Source of the DNA: Kappaphycus alvarezii
Lineage: Eukaryota > Rhodophyta > Florideophyceae > Gigartinales > Solieriaceae
NCBI GenBank assembly: GCA_002205965.3
Contig: NADL03000120.1
Location: 124,001 to 188,000 of the forward strand
Length of the DNA stretch: 64,000 nt
Direction of reading: 5' to 3'
Numbering within the stretch: the stretch's first letter is position 1; the number at the start of each line of letters is the position of its first letter. The position numbers and the translations under genes are program-made. The notes beneath the pieces were generated by a model. The model was not told the DNA's origin. It did no database searches and saw only the letters and a program-made list of their open reading frames with translations. This document shows, in pieces, positions 1 to 11,279 of this stretch.

Positions 1-807
1 AAGGGGCTGTTTCTGTCACAAACATCATATGCGAAACGACTCGTCGAGCTATAGGGAATTCACATTGCAAGCCCGTGAGATCCCCTCTTCCGCTCTCACG
101 TCCTCTCTTATCAGAGAAGAAGTCATTATCGAATGTAGAGCAACGTGAAACGGAGGGGAAAATGTACCGCTCTTTACTCGCTTGATTACTTTATCTGTCT
201 ACTAGAACCCGACCGGACATAGCTCTTGCCTTATCTATGCTTGGAAAGTTTCAATCTGATCCACAATTGATCATTGGCTTGCACTCAGGTGGAATTCGTT
301 ATATATATCCGAAGCTACTGAATTTGGTATTTTCTTACCTCCGACGGATGGTCGTATCAACCGGCATGCGTGGTGTGATGCAGACTGGGCGCGAGATCAT
401 TCCCATCGACGGTCGTGTGCAGCCTATCTTTAGCATATCAATCAAGGCCCAGTCATTTGGTCATCAAAGCTGCAATCCGCCACGGCTCAATCTACAGCTG
501 AAGCTGCATTTTCTGCAATTTACGCTTTTTGCGGGAGCTCAGGTGTATCAGAGGTGTACCCATGGAAATTAATCATTTCCAGGCCTCTCTAGCCACGATT
601 TATCAAGATAACCTCGGATCTATCAACTATGCTGAGCATATTAAGGGATTGCGAAAGGTAAAACATTTGGACATCAAGTACTTCTACGTTCGGGAGTCTG
701 TCGAACTGAAACATGTGGTGGTTCGTTACATTCCGTCAGATCGGAACCGTGCAGACTCATTAACCAAAATATTAATTGGTGAAGTATTCGAGAACCACCG
801 AACTTAG
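1..807 (+). pseudogene. Ty1/copia pol tail (end of RT and RNase H), degraded
   Basis: The plus strand shows, in order, copia landmarks in changing frames: a LSQTSYAKRLVE stretch at 16-51, TRPDIAL near 205-228 (end of the RT region), WCDADWARDHSHRRSC near 380-425 (first RNase H motif) and IYQDNLGSI to ADSLTK at about 600-765 (second RNase H block). Such proteins reverse-transcribe the element's RNA and remove the RNA strand inside the particle. At least two frameshifts and stops (TAG at 52-54) break the frame, so this is a dead copy. The upstream part (gag, integrase, most of RT) lies outside the window. The lineage is clear; the exact start is not visible. Confidence 0.85.
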
Positions 808-2045
808 ATGTCCGATTGGTCCAAAAACCAGCTGCAGCGGCTCTCGAGGGGGGTGCGGATTGTTATATGGTGGAAGGCTCAGTTGACCAAGACTTTTCTT
901 TGGCAATTGTAAGAAGAGATTGAGTAACTGATTGCATTTCATGGCGTATTTTCTGAATCATGGTTTTTATTCACAGCGTTAATTTCCTACAATGAAGTAC
1001 ACACCATTACGAACAAACACCATTCTCCGGTGTGTGATACACTTAGAGGACCAGATGAAAATCTATATATGGATGTCTGAGCTAGCTTTAGCAGTCAGAA
1101 GTCAACCTAGAGTTCTAACCAGTACTTAAGACAGGTCAAAGCGAAAACAAAGTAAAGAAGAAAGCAGCCAGCGAACATGAACAAAAACCCTGACAATATC
1201 CTTACCAAACCGGTTTATTGAAGAACGATTGAGAGGCAGTGCAGAAATTTAATTTTCACAAAAGGAAACTAGCCTCTTTGAGTAGTAGAGGTAACGAAAA
1301 TGCAATATGACAACGCCAAGTCCACTTTAGACAAAAGAAAACGTCTAACCGTTACAGCGAATTTCATACCCTTTCAGGCGGAAACTATTCGCGGTGCGGG
1401 GGATTATTAATTTTCAACCCTGCTCCTTCTGTCGGTGGTCAGTTCACTGGACCTGAATTAGCTTGTGCGGTCAGCCTTGCTGGTAAAACGGAGATGTTGC
1501 GTCGATATTAATATCAGATACTTTCTAAACTTAATTCATCAGATCCTGAAGCGGAAATCCGTTACAGTAATTCTTTAAAGATATTTACATGCTTTCTTAT
1601 AGCTTTATATGGCTTATGCAATATTTTTTTTGTTTTCGAATTTCCCGTGGAGGCCGGGCTCGATTCTGAACGAACAACATTGATGAAATAGATATTTTCT
1701 CTTTCCTTCGAAGAGTCGCTGAGAGGTGAGAGCTAGCACTGAGGCGAGGTGCCAGTAATCATTTCTGTACGGCGCTAGACGCTGGAGAATAATGGCCCAT
1801 GAGGGGTTGAGCCGGGTAGGGCTGAGAGACCAGTATTTACCTGCAGTAGGACAATAACTGTGGGTGAAGCTGTAAGGAGGAAGGACCGCAGAAGTTCCGA
1901 CGATCATGGAGGGTCAAAATAAAAGGAAGCGAGCGAATTCGCTGTAGATCACCCGATCAGGGTAGACACCGATCATCGTCACACTTTTTGCACATAAGAA
2001 ACAGTACAGTATAGTAGTACACCGTGCCGTGCTGTGCTGCAAATG
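808..2045. other. Probable 3' LTR start, then unassigned spacer
   Basis: A purine-rich run (GAGGGGGGTGCGGA, 846-859) followed by TGTTATATGG at 861 is a plausible polypurine tract and LTR start for the copia relic at 1-807. No partner LTR exists in the window, so its end cannot be placed. From about 1000 to 2045 I see no convincing coding region. A 97-residue minus-strand frame at 1614-1907 has no recognisable motif. Confidence 0.4.
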
Positions 2046-2050
2046 CACAG

Positions 2051-2366
2051 TGTTGGATCGCGAGATTGGTTAGGTGTCGCAGAACTGAAGCCAAGAGTGG
2101 GGGCAGAGGGGGCGGTGTAACTGTCAAAGCATACCAGAGGGTTATGGGTCAAGTACTGTAGTGGGTGGTGACAAAGGAAAGATACACTTAACACTGTAAG
2201 CATATTTGCTGGAAGGTGGGCTGTAATGGTGAAGCCTGCAAAGGGCACTTTAGAAGCACACATAAAACGTGCGGTAGGAAAACAGGGATAGAGAGATAAC
2301 GGAAAAAAAGAAGGCAGGAATCAACTCGTGTGATGACTCCTACTCGAAACAAAAACAAAACCATCA
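2051..2366 (+). repeat. 5' LTR of the gypsy element
   Basis: Starts TGTTGG and ends CCATCA. It matches 8646-8961 over its full 316 bp with substitutions only and no indels that I could see. It should carry the promoter and RNA start of the element. The sequence directly after it starts TGGTAC, a plausible but weak primer-binding site. Confidence 0.95.
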
Positions 2367-2376
2367 TGGTACTATT

Positions 2377-3390
2377 GTGCGGGGTGACTCCGAAAAAGCG
2401 GCATCCTCTAGTATAACCGGAGTCAGAATGTTCGACGACCAACAAGATGTACGTCGTTTCTTCTTTTATCTGGAAAAAGTTGTCACGCATGGAAAAGAAG
2501 ATGGTGATAGAAGCTTTGAGTTACTCGCCGATCTTGACGGTGAAGCCTTCGAGTACTTCTTCGATCGATTCACTGAAGATTGACAGATCACGACGGAAAG
2601 GTTGGAATTCGAGAAGGCTAAGAATTCATTCATTGAGCCTTTGGACATACGAGCGGAGCCACAGGAAATGGTTCGAAAGGCCACGTCTGTGAGACTGGAC
2701 AACAACGAGCTTTCAATTTCTCTACACAAAGTAGACTCTTTGTACAACAAAGAATCGTTCAACAAGGAGGCAAAGTTTGGCCTCTTGCGCAACATCGTGA
2801 TGGAAATTCCTCTTCTGGCTGCGTTTTGTATCTACAGAAGCCCAGAAGACTAAAAGACCTTGAAGAAAGTCGTGGAAGACTTCGACCGAGGCAAGAAGAC
2901 ATTCCAACCCGTCAACATTAATCACAGTCGTCTCTTCCTTCACTCATGCGACAGCATTGGTAAAGAAGAGGCTGCATTGAAGCCGCAGAAAGACACACCC
3001 CTTGATATCCAGATCACGGATGTGGAGGATAAGATCGACACCCTGGCGGATAAGCTAGCAGATTTAACACTTGTGATCAAAAAGAGTCAGACGAGGCAGA
3101 GAAGTCGACAACCTAAAGGAAAAAGTCCCAGAGCTAGTCAGGCCGGATCGGAGAGAATCTGCACTTATTGCAAGAAACCGGGACAAACTTTCAGTAGATG
3201 CTTGGATAATCCCAACAGAGACAAGAAATGCTCTTCATGTGGAAAGATGGGCCACGTCGAGGAAAACTGTTCGTCACGCCTTCGCAAGGAAGTAAAAAGT
3301 GAAATCAATGTTATTGAGAAAACAAATGGTAGCGGAAAAGATGAAGTTCCGCCCAAGGGACAAAGCAAAAAAAGGAAGATGCCCTGGTGA
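2377..3390 (+). pseudogene. gag of the gypsy element (capsid plus two zinc knuckles)
   Basis: One frame runs through 2377-3390 but is broken by TGA at 2581-2583 and TAA at 2851-2853. The C-terminal third is basic and holds two retroviral-type knuckles. The first, CTYCKKPGQTFSRC (about 3160-3201), has Gln where the zinc-binding His is expected. The second, CSSCGKMGHVEENC, is an intact C-x2-C-x4-H-x4-C. Gag would form the particle and bind genomic RNA. The end overlaps the protease frame by a few bases in a different frame (1 versus 3), so expression presumably used frameshifting. The start is not fixed by an ATG. Confidence 0.85.
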
Positions 3391-4205
3391 ATCTCGTAAT
3401 AGAAACTGATTCATCAGATGAAGAAGTGCTAGCAGTCAAGAGGAGTGCAGACGGGCAACCGGCCCCGAAGCAGCAAAGAACTGGAGGTAAAGTACAGATA
3501 GGACCTTCGTTAAACCACGACGCGGAACTAAGAGCCAAGAAAAGGGTGGCAGCCAAGAACATCAAAAAGAAACGGAATTTGAAGAATAGCAAGAAGACCT
3601 ATCTAACCGAACAGACGCCGAAGTATGAAGTGACTACTGAGCTGGCGAATGCATCATCTGGTCTTACATTCGGACAGCTCCTACAAGGGGACGCGGTGGA
3701 AGCTAGATCCGAGATGGTAAGGCTTCTGAAGGATAGGACCTCCTAGAAAGTGAATGTATTAAATGCTACAAACCGTCCGATCGATCACGGCAGACGAGTT
3801 TTGAAGCTCGCCAGTATCAAGGTATTTGGTATGACAGTTTATCCTCTACTTGATTCGAGAGCAGTACCGAATGTTTTGTCCAAGGATATTGCTGACAGAT
3901 TAGCAGTATCTCTGGAGTAAACAAAGAAGAACATCACAGTGGGTATGGGTGCCACTTCTGCTGTTGCTGGTATCCTGAGGGATGTTCGTGTCACTTTAGA
4001 CAAGGTGACAGTAAAAGTGGACTTTCTGGTACTCAAAGACTCACCTTTCGATATTGTTATTAGAGACCCATCAATAGAATCTCTTAAAGGAATACTGGAT
4101 CTTGGAGAAAGGGTAGCTCGATTCAAGATAGAAGGTAAAAAGATTCAAATTCCCTCGGGAACCTGGTATATGGCGCCAAACAGGCCCGAAGAGCGAGACG
4201 AATAG
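3387..4205 (+). pseudogene. Retropepsin-like protease region of the gypsy element
   Basis: Frame 3 carries a lysine/arginine-rich spacer followed by LLDSRAVPNVLS near 3845-3880, which aligns with the retropepsin active-site motif D-S/T-G-A. The flexible-loop Gly is replaced by Arg (AGA). The second half includes the FDIVIRDPS segment expected late in the fold. Stops at 3744-3746 (TAG) and 3918-3920 (TAA) interrupt the frame. The domain would cleave Gag-Pol; as it stands it should be inactive. Confidence 0.75.
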
Positions 4206-4290
4206 CGAGGACTTTATCTCGGCATCTTCAGCTGTCCCCTCCTCCTGCTTCGAATCTGAGAGTGGAGAAGGAGAGCCAGAATATGTAATC

Positions 4291-5104
4291 ATGATCGATA
4301 TTAACCTAATAAGGAATTCAAAAACAAAAGATAAACCCCTTCAGGAGACGCTTAAGCACGTGGAGGAGCCCCACCGCAACCATATCGATGAGGTAATAAG
4401 CAAAATCGGCGTTATACCATCCTCTTTGTACGACTTGAAGCAGGCAGATGTTCCTACCGAGCACTCATTTGAGCTCAAGGATGAAAACCTCATCGCTGTC
4501 CGAGGGTATCGTCTTTCACCGCGGGAAAATAAGATCGTTAGAGAAGAGCTAGACAAGATGCTAAGTGCGGGAATCATCGTCCCACCATCATCTGAATGGT
4601 CCTTCCCAGTCGTTATTGCCACTAAATCGGAAGGAAAGGTACGTTTCTGCGTCGACTATAGAAAGTTAAACGAAATAATGGTACAGAAAAGGTGGCCCAT
4701 CCCCAAGCTTCAAGAGATTTTTGATGACCTCGGAGGTTCAAAGGTTTTACAACCCTAGATTTGTTCACTGGGTACTGGCAGGTACGTCTAGCCGAGAACT
4801 TCCAAGAGAAAACCACTTTCACTTGCAGATATGGCAACTACCGGTTCCAATTTATCCCATTCGGGTTAGCGAACGCACCCTTCACGTTCCAGCGCATGAT
4901 AGACAGGGTGTTAGCGGGAGTGGAGCTCGTCCGTGTATACATTGACGATTTATTTATATTCTCCCGATCAATAATCGACCACGTGAAACATATTAGGCAG
5001 GTTTTCGGGCGGCTTCCCAGTATGGCCTCAAGATTAAGCTAAAGAAGTGTTTTTTCGCGAGTAAGGAGATCAGTCTGATCGGACATGTCGTAAACGAAAT
5101 CTGA
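4291..5104 (+). pseudogene. Reverse transcriptase of the gypsy element
   Basis: The fingers/palm start is in frame 1 (4291-4758): LSAGIIVPPSSEWSFPVV, RFCVDYRKLNE, WPIPKLQEIFDDLGG. The frame shifts to 3 near 4750 (DLFTGYWQVRLAE, PFGLANAPFTFQRM) and holds the catalytic YIDD at about 4939-4950 (YIDDLFIFS). It shifts again to frame 2 near 5030 (KLKKCFF, LIGHVV) and ends at TGA 5102-5104. Catalytic aspartates remain, but two 1-base frame changes and stops prevent a full polypeptide. Confidence 0.92.
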
Positions 5105-5217
5105 GTGAGCATTGACTCACTCGAATATCAAGGCCATCCTTTAGACTCCGAGGCCAACGAATCAAACCGAGCTGCGTAGATTTCTGGGCCTCGCTGGTTT
5201 CTACCTATGATTCATCC

Positions 5218-5736
5218 GTGGATTCGGCAGTATTGCATGAGGGTACATCGAGGAATAGACCGTTTAAGTCGACAAAAGAGATAGAAGAGGCCTTCGACAG
5301 CCTGAAGATTCCTCAGATATCTACCCCAGTATTAAAATTTCCAGACTTCGAGCGGCCTTTTATAGTTGAGACGGACACATCATCGGTGGCTATCGGGGCT
5401 TTTCTCTCCCAGAAGAGCTCGGGTGGTACCATACACCCAATGGAGTTTGTAAGTCGCCCCCTGACAACGGCTGAACGTAAATATCCAATCTGGGAAAGAG
5501 AGAGCCTCGCCGTCCTATTTTTGTTGCGGAAATTCCGGATGTATCTTCTGTCTTCGGAACCTTTCAGGTCGAAGACGGATGATCAAGCGCTGAGCTATAC
5601 TTTCAAGAAGAAAGATGTACATGGCAGACTTTCGCGGTGGTTGAATTTCTTGGCCGAATACAATTTCGAAATTGAATACATACCGGGCGAAAAGAACAAG
5701 GTTGCAGATTTCCTGTCAAAGTTACCTCCCTTATAA
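5218..5736 (+). pseudogene. RNase H domain of the gypsy element
   Basis: Frame 1 shows the connection and RNase H block typical of Ty3/gypsy: EAFDSLK, PVLKFPDFERPFIVETD (first catalytic Asp), AIGAFLSQ, HPMEFVSRPLT, AERKYPIWERESLAV, FRMYLLS, DDQALSYTF, GRLSRWLNFLAEYNFEI and NKVADFLSKLP. It is the longest uninterrupted pol piece here (172 codons), but it is out of frame with the RT upstream and integrase downstream. It would degrade the RNA template during cDNA synthesis. Confidence 0.92.
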
Positions 5737-5849
5737 AAGAGAGGCCAAGAATCAGACGAGAGCGATCTGTTCATGACGAATATAATAAATCAAGGATTGG
5801 GGTCACTTAATCTGCAGTAGAACCAGAGATTAGAACCATCCGAGATTAC

Positions 5850-7017
5850 TTGGAGGGTTGCGAGTTTAATGAAGCCTACGCGAAGGAGCGGCGGAGAATC
5901 AAACGTCTAGAAAATAATTTTCTTTTTTCGGAAGATAAACTATTGCGGCGCACTAAATCGGGGCCGAAACTAGTCCCAGTGTTGTCCGAGAGGGGTCCGA
6001 TTCTTAAGTTCTACCACGATGAGCTGGGGCACTGGAATCCGAGATCAACGGTGCAGATGATCGGACAGAGATTCTGGTGGCCGAGATCGGTGACGGTAAT
6101 TACACAGTACGTCCGGTTTTTCGACTCTTGCCAGCGTATGGGACCCCGACCACGTTACGAAACGAACCTCGGGACTCCATTCCGGGGACTATTCGACACC
6201 TTCTCTATCGATTTTGCTGGACCTTATCCTCGGACCAAAAGGGGTTCGCGTTTATCCTTTTTTGTGTAGAGCACCTCAGTGGATGGCCGGTAGCAAAGGC
6301 CACTCCCAGCACAACTGCGGAAGTGGTTAGGATTTTTATCGAAGGGGAGGTGGTCCACTCATTCGGACCCCCAACTACAGCCATAAGCGATAATGATGCA
6401 TGTTTCACAGCTAAAGCGTTGAAAGAATACCTACTCGAAAGCGGAATTGAATGTAAGACGGTCTTATCATACGCCCCAATGTCAAATGGATGGGCAGAAC
6501 GGATGGTTAGGACCATTAAGAAGAGTATTGGGAGGTTAGTTCAATCCCACCAATGTGAATGGGACGTCGCTTTAGAATCAGTTATCTTCGGCTACAGACG
6601 TAGGCCGATGGCTGGAAGAGTTTCCCGGTTTGAACTACTCTATGGAGTCCCTCCGAAAATGGTACCGCGGGAAAGGTTGTTATAAAGGACGAAAGAACGG
6701 ACATTGCCAGGTGGGGGACGCAAGGTGCACCTAATGGGACTCGACTCGAGCAGGATCAGCTGGATTCTACAGGGGATCAAGAAGCCCGACAGTATCAGGA
6801 TACGTTCGTTCGAAGTCGGAGATCAAGTGCTCGTCGCATATGGACATGACTTTGGGACAGAAAAGTGGCCGGCCTTTAAGCCACTGTTCTATGGGCCCTC
6901 TGAGATCATTTGAGCCCGCCACCCGCGGTATGTCTTGCAGTCAGAGAAGGGTCGCTTTACCCGCAACGCGATCTATGCAAGACGCTTGGTGAAATACATC
7001 AAGCGCAACAAATGTTA
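5850..7017 (+). pseudogene. Integrase of the gypsy element
   Basis: The N-terminal zinc domain is in frame 3: YHDELGHW gives the two His, but the Cys pair reads YVRFFDSCQRM, with the first Cys replaced by Phe. The core starts FDTFSIDFAGP (first Asp) and shifts to frame 2 near 6245. There HLSGWPVAKAT, ISDNDACFTA (second Asp) and SNGWAERMV (catalytic Glu) follow. A GPY/F-type C-terminal module (KWPAFKPLFYGPSEI, then HPRYVLQSEKGRF and ARRLVKYI) continues past stops at 6683-6685 and 6911-6913 to TAG at 7015-7017. It would insert cDNA; it is now broken. Confidence 0.92.
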
Positions 7018-7258
7018 GGGTTGAGATATCATCTATCCACTCAACCATTTGCTTAACATCTACATTGAATTGGATATTCATCATCACATGCATATTCGAA
7101 GAATCATTAAGTAGCTGCGTACACCTCAAACTGAGTCCAAAGCCCTTTTCCGTCTCTTCCGTTCCCTTTACTTTGCCTTCTCCTTTGTCTTTTTTTGATT
7201 TCGTTTCTTCCTAGGTGCGACCATGTAGACATATCTCGAAGACGTCGTCGAACCAGAA

Positions 7259-8524
7259 TTAATCACGCGGATGGCTACTTCCACTGCAGATTGCTAAAGA
7301 TTCCTCGGTCAGTCTCATCGGGTACCTTTCAGCAAAATTAAATATCTTCACAGGATGGGAACGTCCGTCGACACAAACCGCGTGAAGTAGCTCATGTGCC
7401 CCGATGATACGTAAGACATACACGCCCCGCGAGAGTTCGCTATCCGGAAGAGTGCTCAACCAACTGTAGTCAAGCTATTCAAGACGGAGACGGCAGCAGG
7501 TGTAACCAGAGGAGGACCCTTCAGCCAGAGTGACGTTCTACGGAATCCAAACCCCTTATACAACCCAAGGGTCTCTTTCTCAAGATCGATGAAGCTCCTG
7601 AATACCTGACAGTACCCATGCTTCACGAAAAACGCCTCGGACCGTTTCTTGTCCGCCTCGCAAAATAACCTTGCTCGATCTTCCCCTACGAGGACTCTCA
7701 ACGTATAGACGGCGGACATCCGCATGCACTCATCGGAAAAGTCCCTTAGGTTCTCAGGAAAACATCTCAGGAGAAAAGAGGCGGCAAGCGGAGATGGTGG
7801 ACGAGCGATGGCGTAGTTCACATTAAGTTTTTTTCTCGGTTCTTAGCACACCAGGAGTGGATAGACAGTATCTTGGCAACTCGGATTGGATCATCAAAGA
7901 TGACTCGTTCGGACTGATCGGCCGGAACCCCTAGGAATGTCAGCGTATAGAGATCGATCATCGCCTTCTGAGGGTCAAATTGGCTCACCACGTAGTAAAA
8001 CCCTTCTATTTCATCATCTCTGCCATCTGAACGCTAAATACTTGTGGTGTTCCAAGGCGGAGGTTCCGGAAACACGGTACAGTCTTCGGCATCAGAGTTG
8101 CTCTCAGTAATTGCAAGCCGTTAACAGCGTGAAACACTCAGGTCTCTACAGGCCCCATCTTCAATGAACGCGACAAATTGCTTCCCGAAAAGCTCGAGCA
8201 GGACATTTTTTGGGCTTCAAGACGAACGTTACGTCGCTGAGAACCGAAAAACACGAAGAACTGGTCGACTTCGCGCGCCCGAACAATGCGATGGAAGTCG
8301 TTTCTCCCACAGAAGGAGAGCACTCCCTTCTGGACGACAGCAAGGTAGGAATCATCGAAATTGAGGGCGTTGATTTTGCCCGCTTCGGTTGAACCCATAA
8401 TGATCTTTCGGTTGTCGGTATTCACCAATGTTCTAGTCCCCGAGCGTGCGGCCTTTTGCTCTAGCTCCTTGCGCGTGACTATACCGCACACACTCCTCCT
8501 CGTAGTCTGCTCAGTATGATCCAT
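7259..8524 (-). pseudogene. Antisense ORF block inside the gypsy element
   Basis: Between integrase and the 3' LTR lie 1.6 kb with no sense-strand coding, but three minus-strand open stretches: 8524-8138 (128 codons), 7821-7456 (121) and 7459-7259 (66, overlapping the previous by 4 bases). The first and last are in one frame and the middle one in another, as if a single antisense gene of roughly 400 codons had been frameshifted. I recognise no domain. Some plant gypsy lineages carry an antisense ORF at this position, which is the closest precedent. Whether it was ever expressed is unknown. Confidence 0.4.
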
Positions 8525-8645
8525 TCATGGGTGCCAGCAGCTAGGGATTTGGAACCCTTTATAGCAACCTTTTCTCCAGTCCGACCCTGGCTGAAAGGCG
8601 TGTGCTTCCGGACGAACCCCGGGGTTTTGTCGAAGAGGTGGGCCG

Positions 8646-8961
8646 TGTTAGATCTCTGGATTGGTTAAATGTCGCAGGACTGAAGCCAATAGTGGGGGCA
8701 GAGGGGACGGTGTAACTGTCGAAGCATACCAGAAGGTTATTGGCCAAGTACTGTAGTGGGTGGTGACAAAGGAAAGATACACTCAGCACTGTAAGTACAT
8801 TTGCTGGAAGGTGGGCTATAATGGTGAAGCCTGCAAAGGGCACTGTAGAAGCACACATATAACGTGCGGTAGGAAAATATGTATGGAGAGATAACGTAAA
8901 AAAAGAAGGCACGCATCAACTGGTGTTACGACTCCTACACGAAACAAAAACAAAACCGTCA
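8646..8961 (+). repeat. 3' LTR of the gypsy element
   Basis: Starts TGTTAG and ends CCGTCA, 316 bp, partner of 2051-2366. A polypurine stretch immediately precedes it and the TSD copy CACAG (8962-8966) immediately follows. Confidence 0.95.
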
Positions 8962-8966
8962 CACAG

Positions 8967-9955
8967 AACCTAATTTCTAACCATAAATGACCTAAGGAGA
9001 TACCAGAAAGTGTCTCCCCGAGAAGGAAGGTGCACGGACGCAACTCGAATTCCCCTGCACCTAAAGTGCGCCCCGGGGGTACTAAATTAGGGGAGGACAT
9101 CCCCCTGGCTGCATCACCCCCTACCACCATCAACTATGTCCCCAAATACTACCAAGTTGTTCGGCCTTTCAGCCAAATCGTCACGCCATCAACCTTCCCC
9201 GCCTTCCTCTTGAGACGTTCCAATGTGCTGAAGAACACCCGGTATACTCGGCGTGGGCTTCCTTTTGCGTGTCGTTGCAATATCGTCGTTGTTGATATTC
9301 TCCACAGTAAAATGTTCCGCGGCATCTTTCTTATCCTCAGCATCCTTCTCCTCGTTACTTTCCTCTACATTATTCCCCTTCTTATCTTCCTCCTCACCTT
9401 CAACTTCCTCCTCAACTTCCTTCTCGACCAACAACAGCCCGCACAAAACAAAAGGCCAGTATGAGCACAGGGGGATAGGCCCCCCGAAATTTCATTGCAA
9501 CGAGGGCTGCACGAGTTCCTCGACCTGGTGGCGGCTTATGGGATCGCGCTGAAGTTTTGTGACTCTGAGGATTCCAGCACATCGAGGAGATTATCTACCG
9601 CAACTGAATTATTTTGCAGTATGCGGTATATTGCACTGGCTTTCCTCATCAATTCGAGATGACATAAAGAGAGCACAAGTACCTCTTCCGTCGTCATCTT
9701 ACCGCTTTTGTGCGACATTTCACGGCCCATAGGTTTCAAAATAAAGAAGCTTAACAGTTAGGTCCTACCGATTCCTTGGAGGACCCTGAAAACTACACCT
9801 CATTTCCCACCCTCAGTCTGGTGTGTGAGTTCACTGTATTTTCATAAAGTTGTTAGCTTTTACTGTGCAATCAACTACGAAACTGAGGAGTAGTACACAG
9901 TACTTCTTCAAACCGTGTCATTCGAGGGGTTCTCTGAGGAAGAAGAATCAGCAGT
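8967..9955. other. Spacer with low-complexity acidic frame
   Basis: The minus strand has two modest open stretches: 9446-9189, encoding an acidic Glu/Asp-rich segment, and 9739-9536. Neither shows a family motif and they are in different frames. They may be decayed gag-like or accessory sequence, but I cannot support a gene. Confidence 0.2.
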
Positions 9956-10623
9956 GGATGGGGATCAATTCGTATTAGGCAGGCTGATCGCCATGTAACC
10001 ATCAAAAACATACACCGACGATGTCAAAATTACTCCGGCCGGAAGCTTAAGGTCTCGTACACCTGTTCAACGGGACCCCGATCGGATGTTACTCAACTTC
10101 GCTCTTTCCACCCTCAGCTGGTTCAATTCTGAGAGCAGACAAATGGTTGCATCGGTGTCTCCCTTTTAAACATCCAAACGGATGGTGTCGAGCTTATTCA
10201 GGATCTCAACTGGTTGTCCGTCATCCGTGGAAGAGCCACTGGTAGTCGGTAAGACCTCACTCAGACCGATCACATCCGCAGCCTGATGGACGCCAAGAAA
10301 CTTCTACCACTGCCTCGCCTTGTACTATAGAACCTCTTTTCACTGAAACTTCTGCTTGATTCGGTCCTGAACTTATCACCGAGGATATATTTACTCAAGG
10401 TTAACCAGCTAGCTGGACAGTTTGCAGAGTTTTCACGATTCTTGAAGAAGCAGTTTGAGAAGTAAATACCTGCCAATACGGCTGATGAAGACTACAGTTG
10501 CAATTTCTGTGGGAGCAGGTTGCATTATGATATTCAGTGCCCTCAGAACCCCCAAAAGGACACACAATTGCTCCTTCTGTGGAAAGAGAGGCCGCTCAGA
10601 CGCGACACTACTGGTCTAAGGAA
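9956..10623 (+). pseudogene. gag relic with two zinc knuckles
   Basis: CNFCGSRLHYDIQC (about 10499-10540) is a C-x2-C-x4-H-x4-C knuckle. In another frame shortly after, CSFCGKRGRSDAT looks like a second knuckle whose His has become Arg and whose last Cys is lost. This spacing is typical of retrotransposon nucleocapsid. The sequence upstream to about 9956 is frameshifted and only weakly gag-like. No pol follows. Confidence 0.5.
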
Positions 10624-11279
10624 AATCAAAGCGGGGACAGTTGCGTCGGAATCTCCGGAGCAAGTTCGGAGTCGAGAGAAGAACTAAGGATGAAGGAAAA
10701 GAACGACGACGAGCCGAATGTGGTGGAACCTCCATTGTGTCCCTACAGTTCTCTTTTGTATTTTATACTGTAGCTTCAACTCAACTTACAAATTAGATGC
10801 CATCTCCATTTCTGCTCTCCGTTTCGTATTTTCTATGCTTACCGTAGCCTCAATTTGAGTATCAACCCATTGCAAATATTCCTTCCTTTCGGTTTACCTG
10901 GAGTCTATTTTTCATTTTTTGTACTACTTTATTGGTCTTTTTGACCCCTGAAGGCCAGTTCCCTACTAGTGGAAGGTTCGAGTGCTGATCGTGGGCACGT
11001 AGTACTTCTCTTCCAGTGGAGAGGGCCTTTTCAGCGGTCAGTTCTCACACAGAACCCTTGCGAGGAGGTAAGTAGCTCTGTTAGAGATATTCCCTAGAGT
11101 TTATAGATAAATGTCAGTATAGAAGGTCCTTCTCTCTATATAAATGTCGAAAAAGAAGTTTCCCTTCAATTGGGCTGATTCAACAGCCGATCAGGTGCCG
11201 GAAAGACTCATACCATCCACCGGTGACAGCAATGTAGCCATATCTTGGGAAATCACTTATAAACTTGAGCTTTTAGTTG
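10624..11279. other. AT-rich spacer, nothing assigned
   Basis: Contains short similar stretches around 10750 and 10840 (GTATTTT...GTAGC.TCAA), perhaps a decayed tandem copy, and a 60-codon frame at 11144-11326 without motif. No gene supported. Confidence 0.3.

Larger units (their letters stand above)
2051..8961 (+). mobile_element. Complete Ty3/gypsy LTR retrotransposon, mutated
   Basis: Both LTRs are 316 bp (2051-2366 and 8646-8961), begin TG and end CA, and the element is flanked by the 5-bp direct repeat CACAG (2046-2050 and 8962-8966). Internal order is gag, protease, RT, RNase H, integrase, which defines Ty3/gypsy. By eye the LTRs differ at about 32 of 316 positions (about 90% identity), so the insertion is old. 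Every ORF carries stops or frameshifts, so it cannot be autonomous. A 1.6-kb segment after integrase holds antisense ORFs. A purine stretch (GAAGAGGTGGGCC) directly precedes the 3' LTR and serves as polypurine tract. Confidence 0.95.

Noticed and set aside
9030-9464. 144-codon plus-strand frame with a hydrophobic end
   Set aside because: The hydrophobic part is the reverse of an acidic, GAA/GAG-rich minus-strand stretch; neither strand is convincing.
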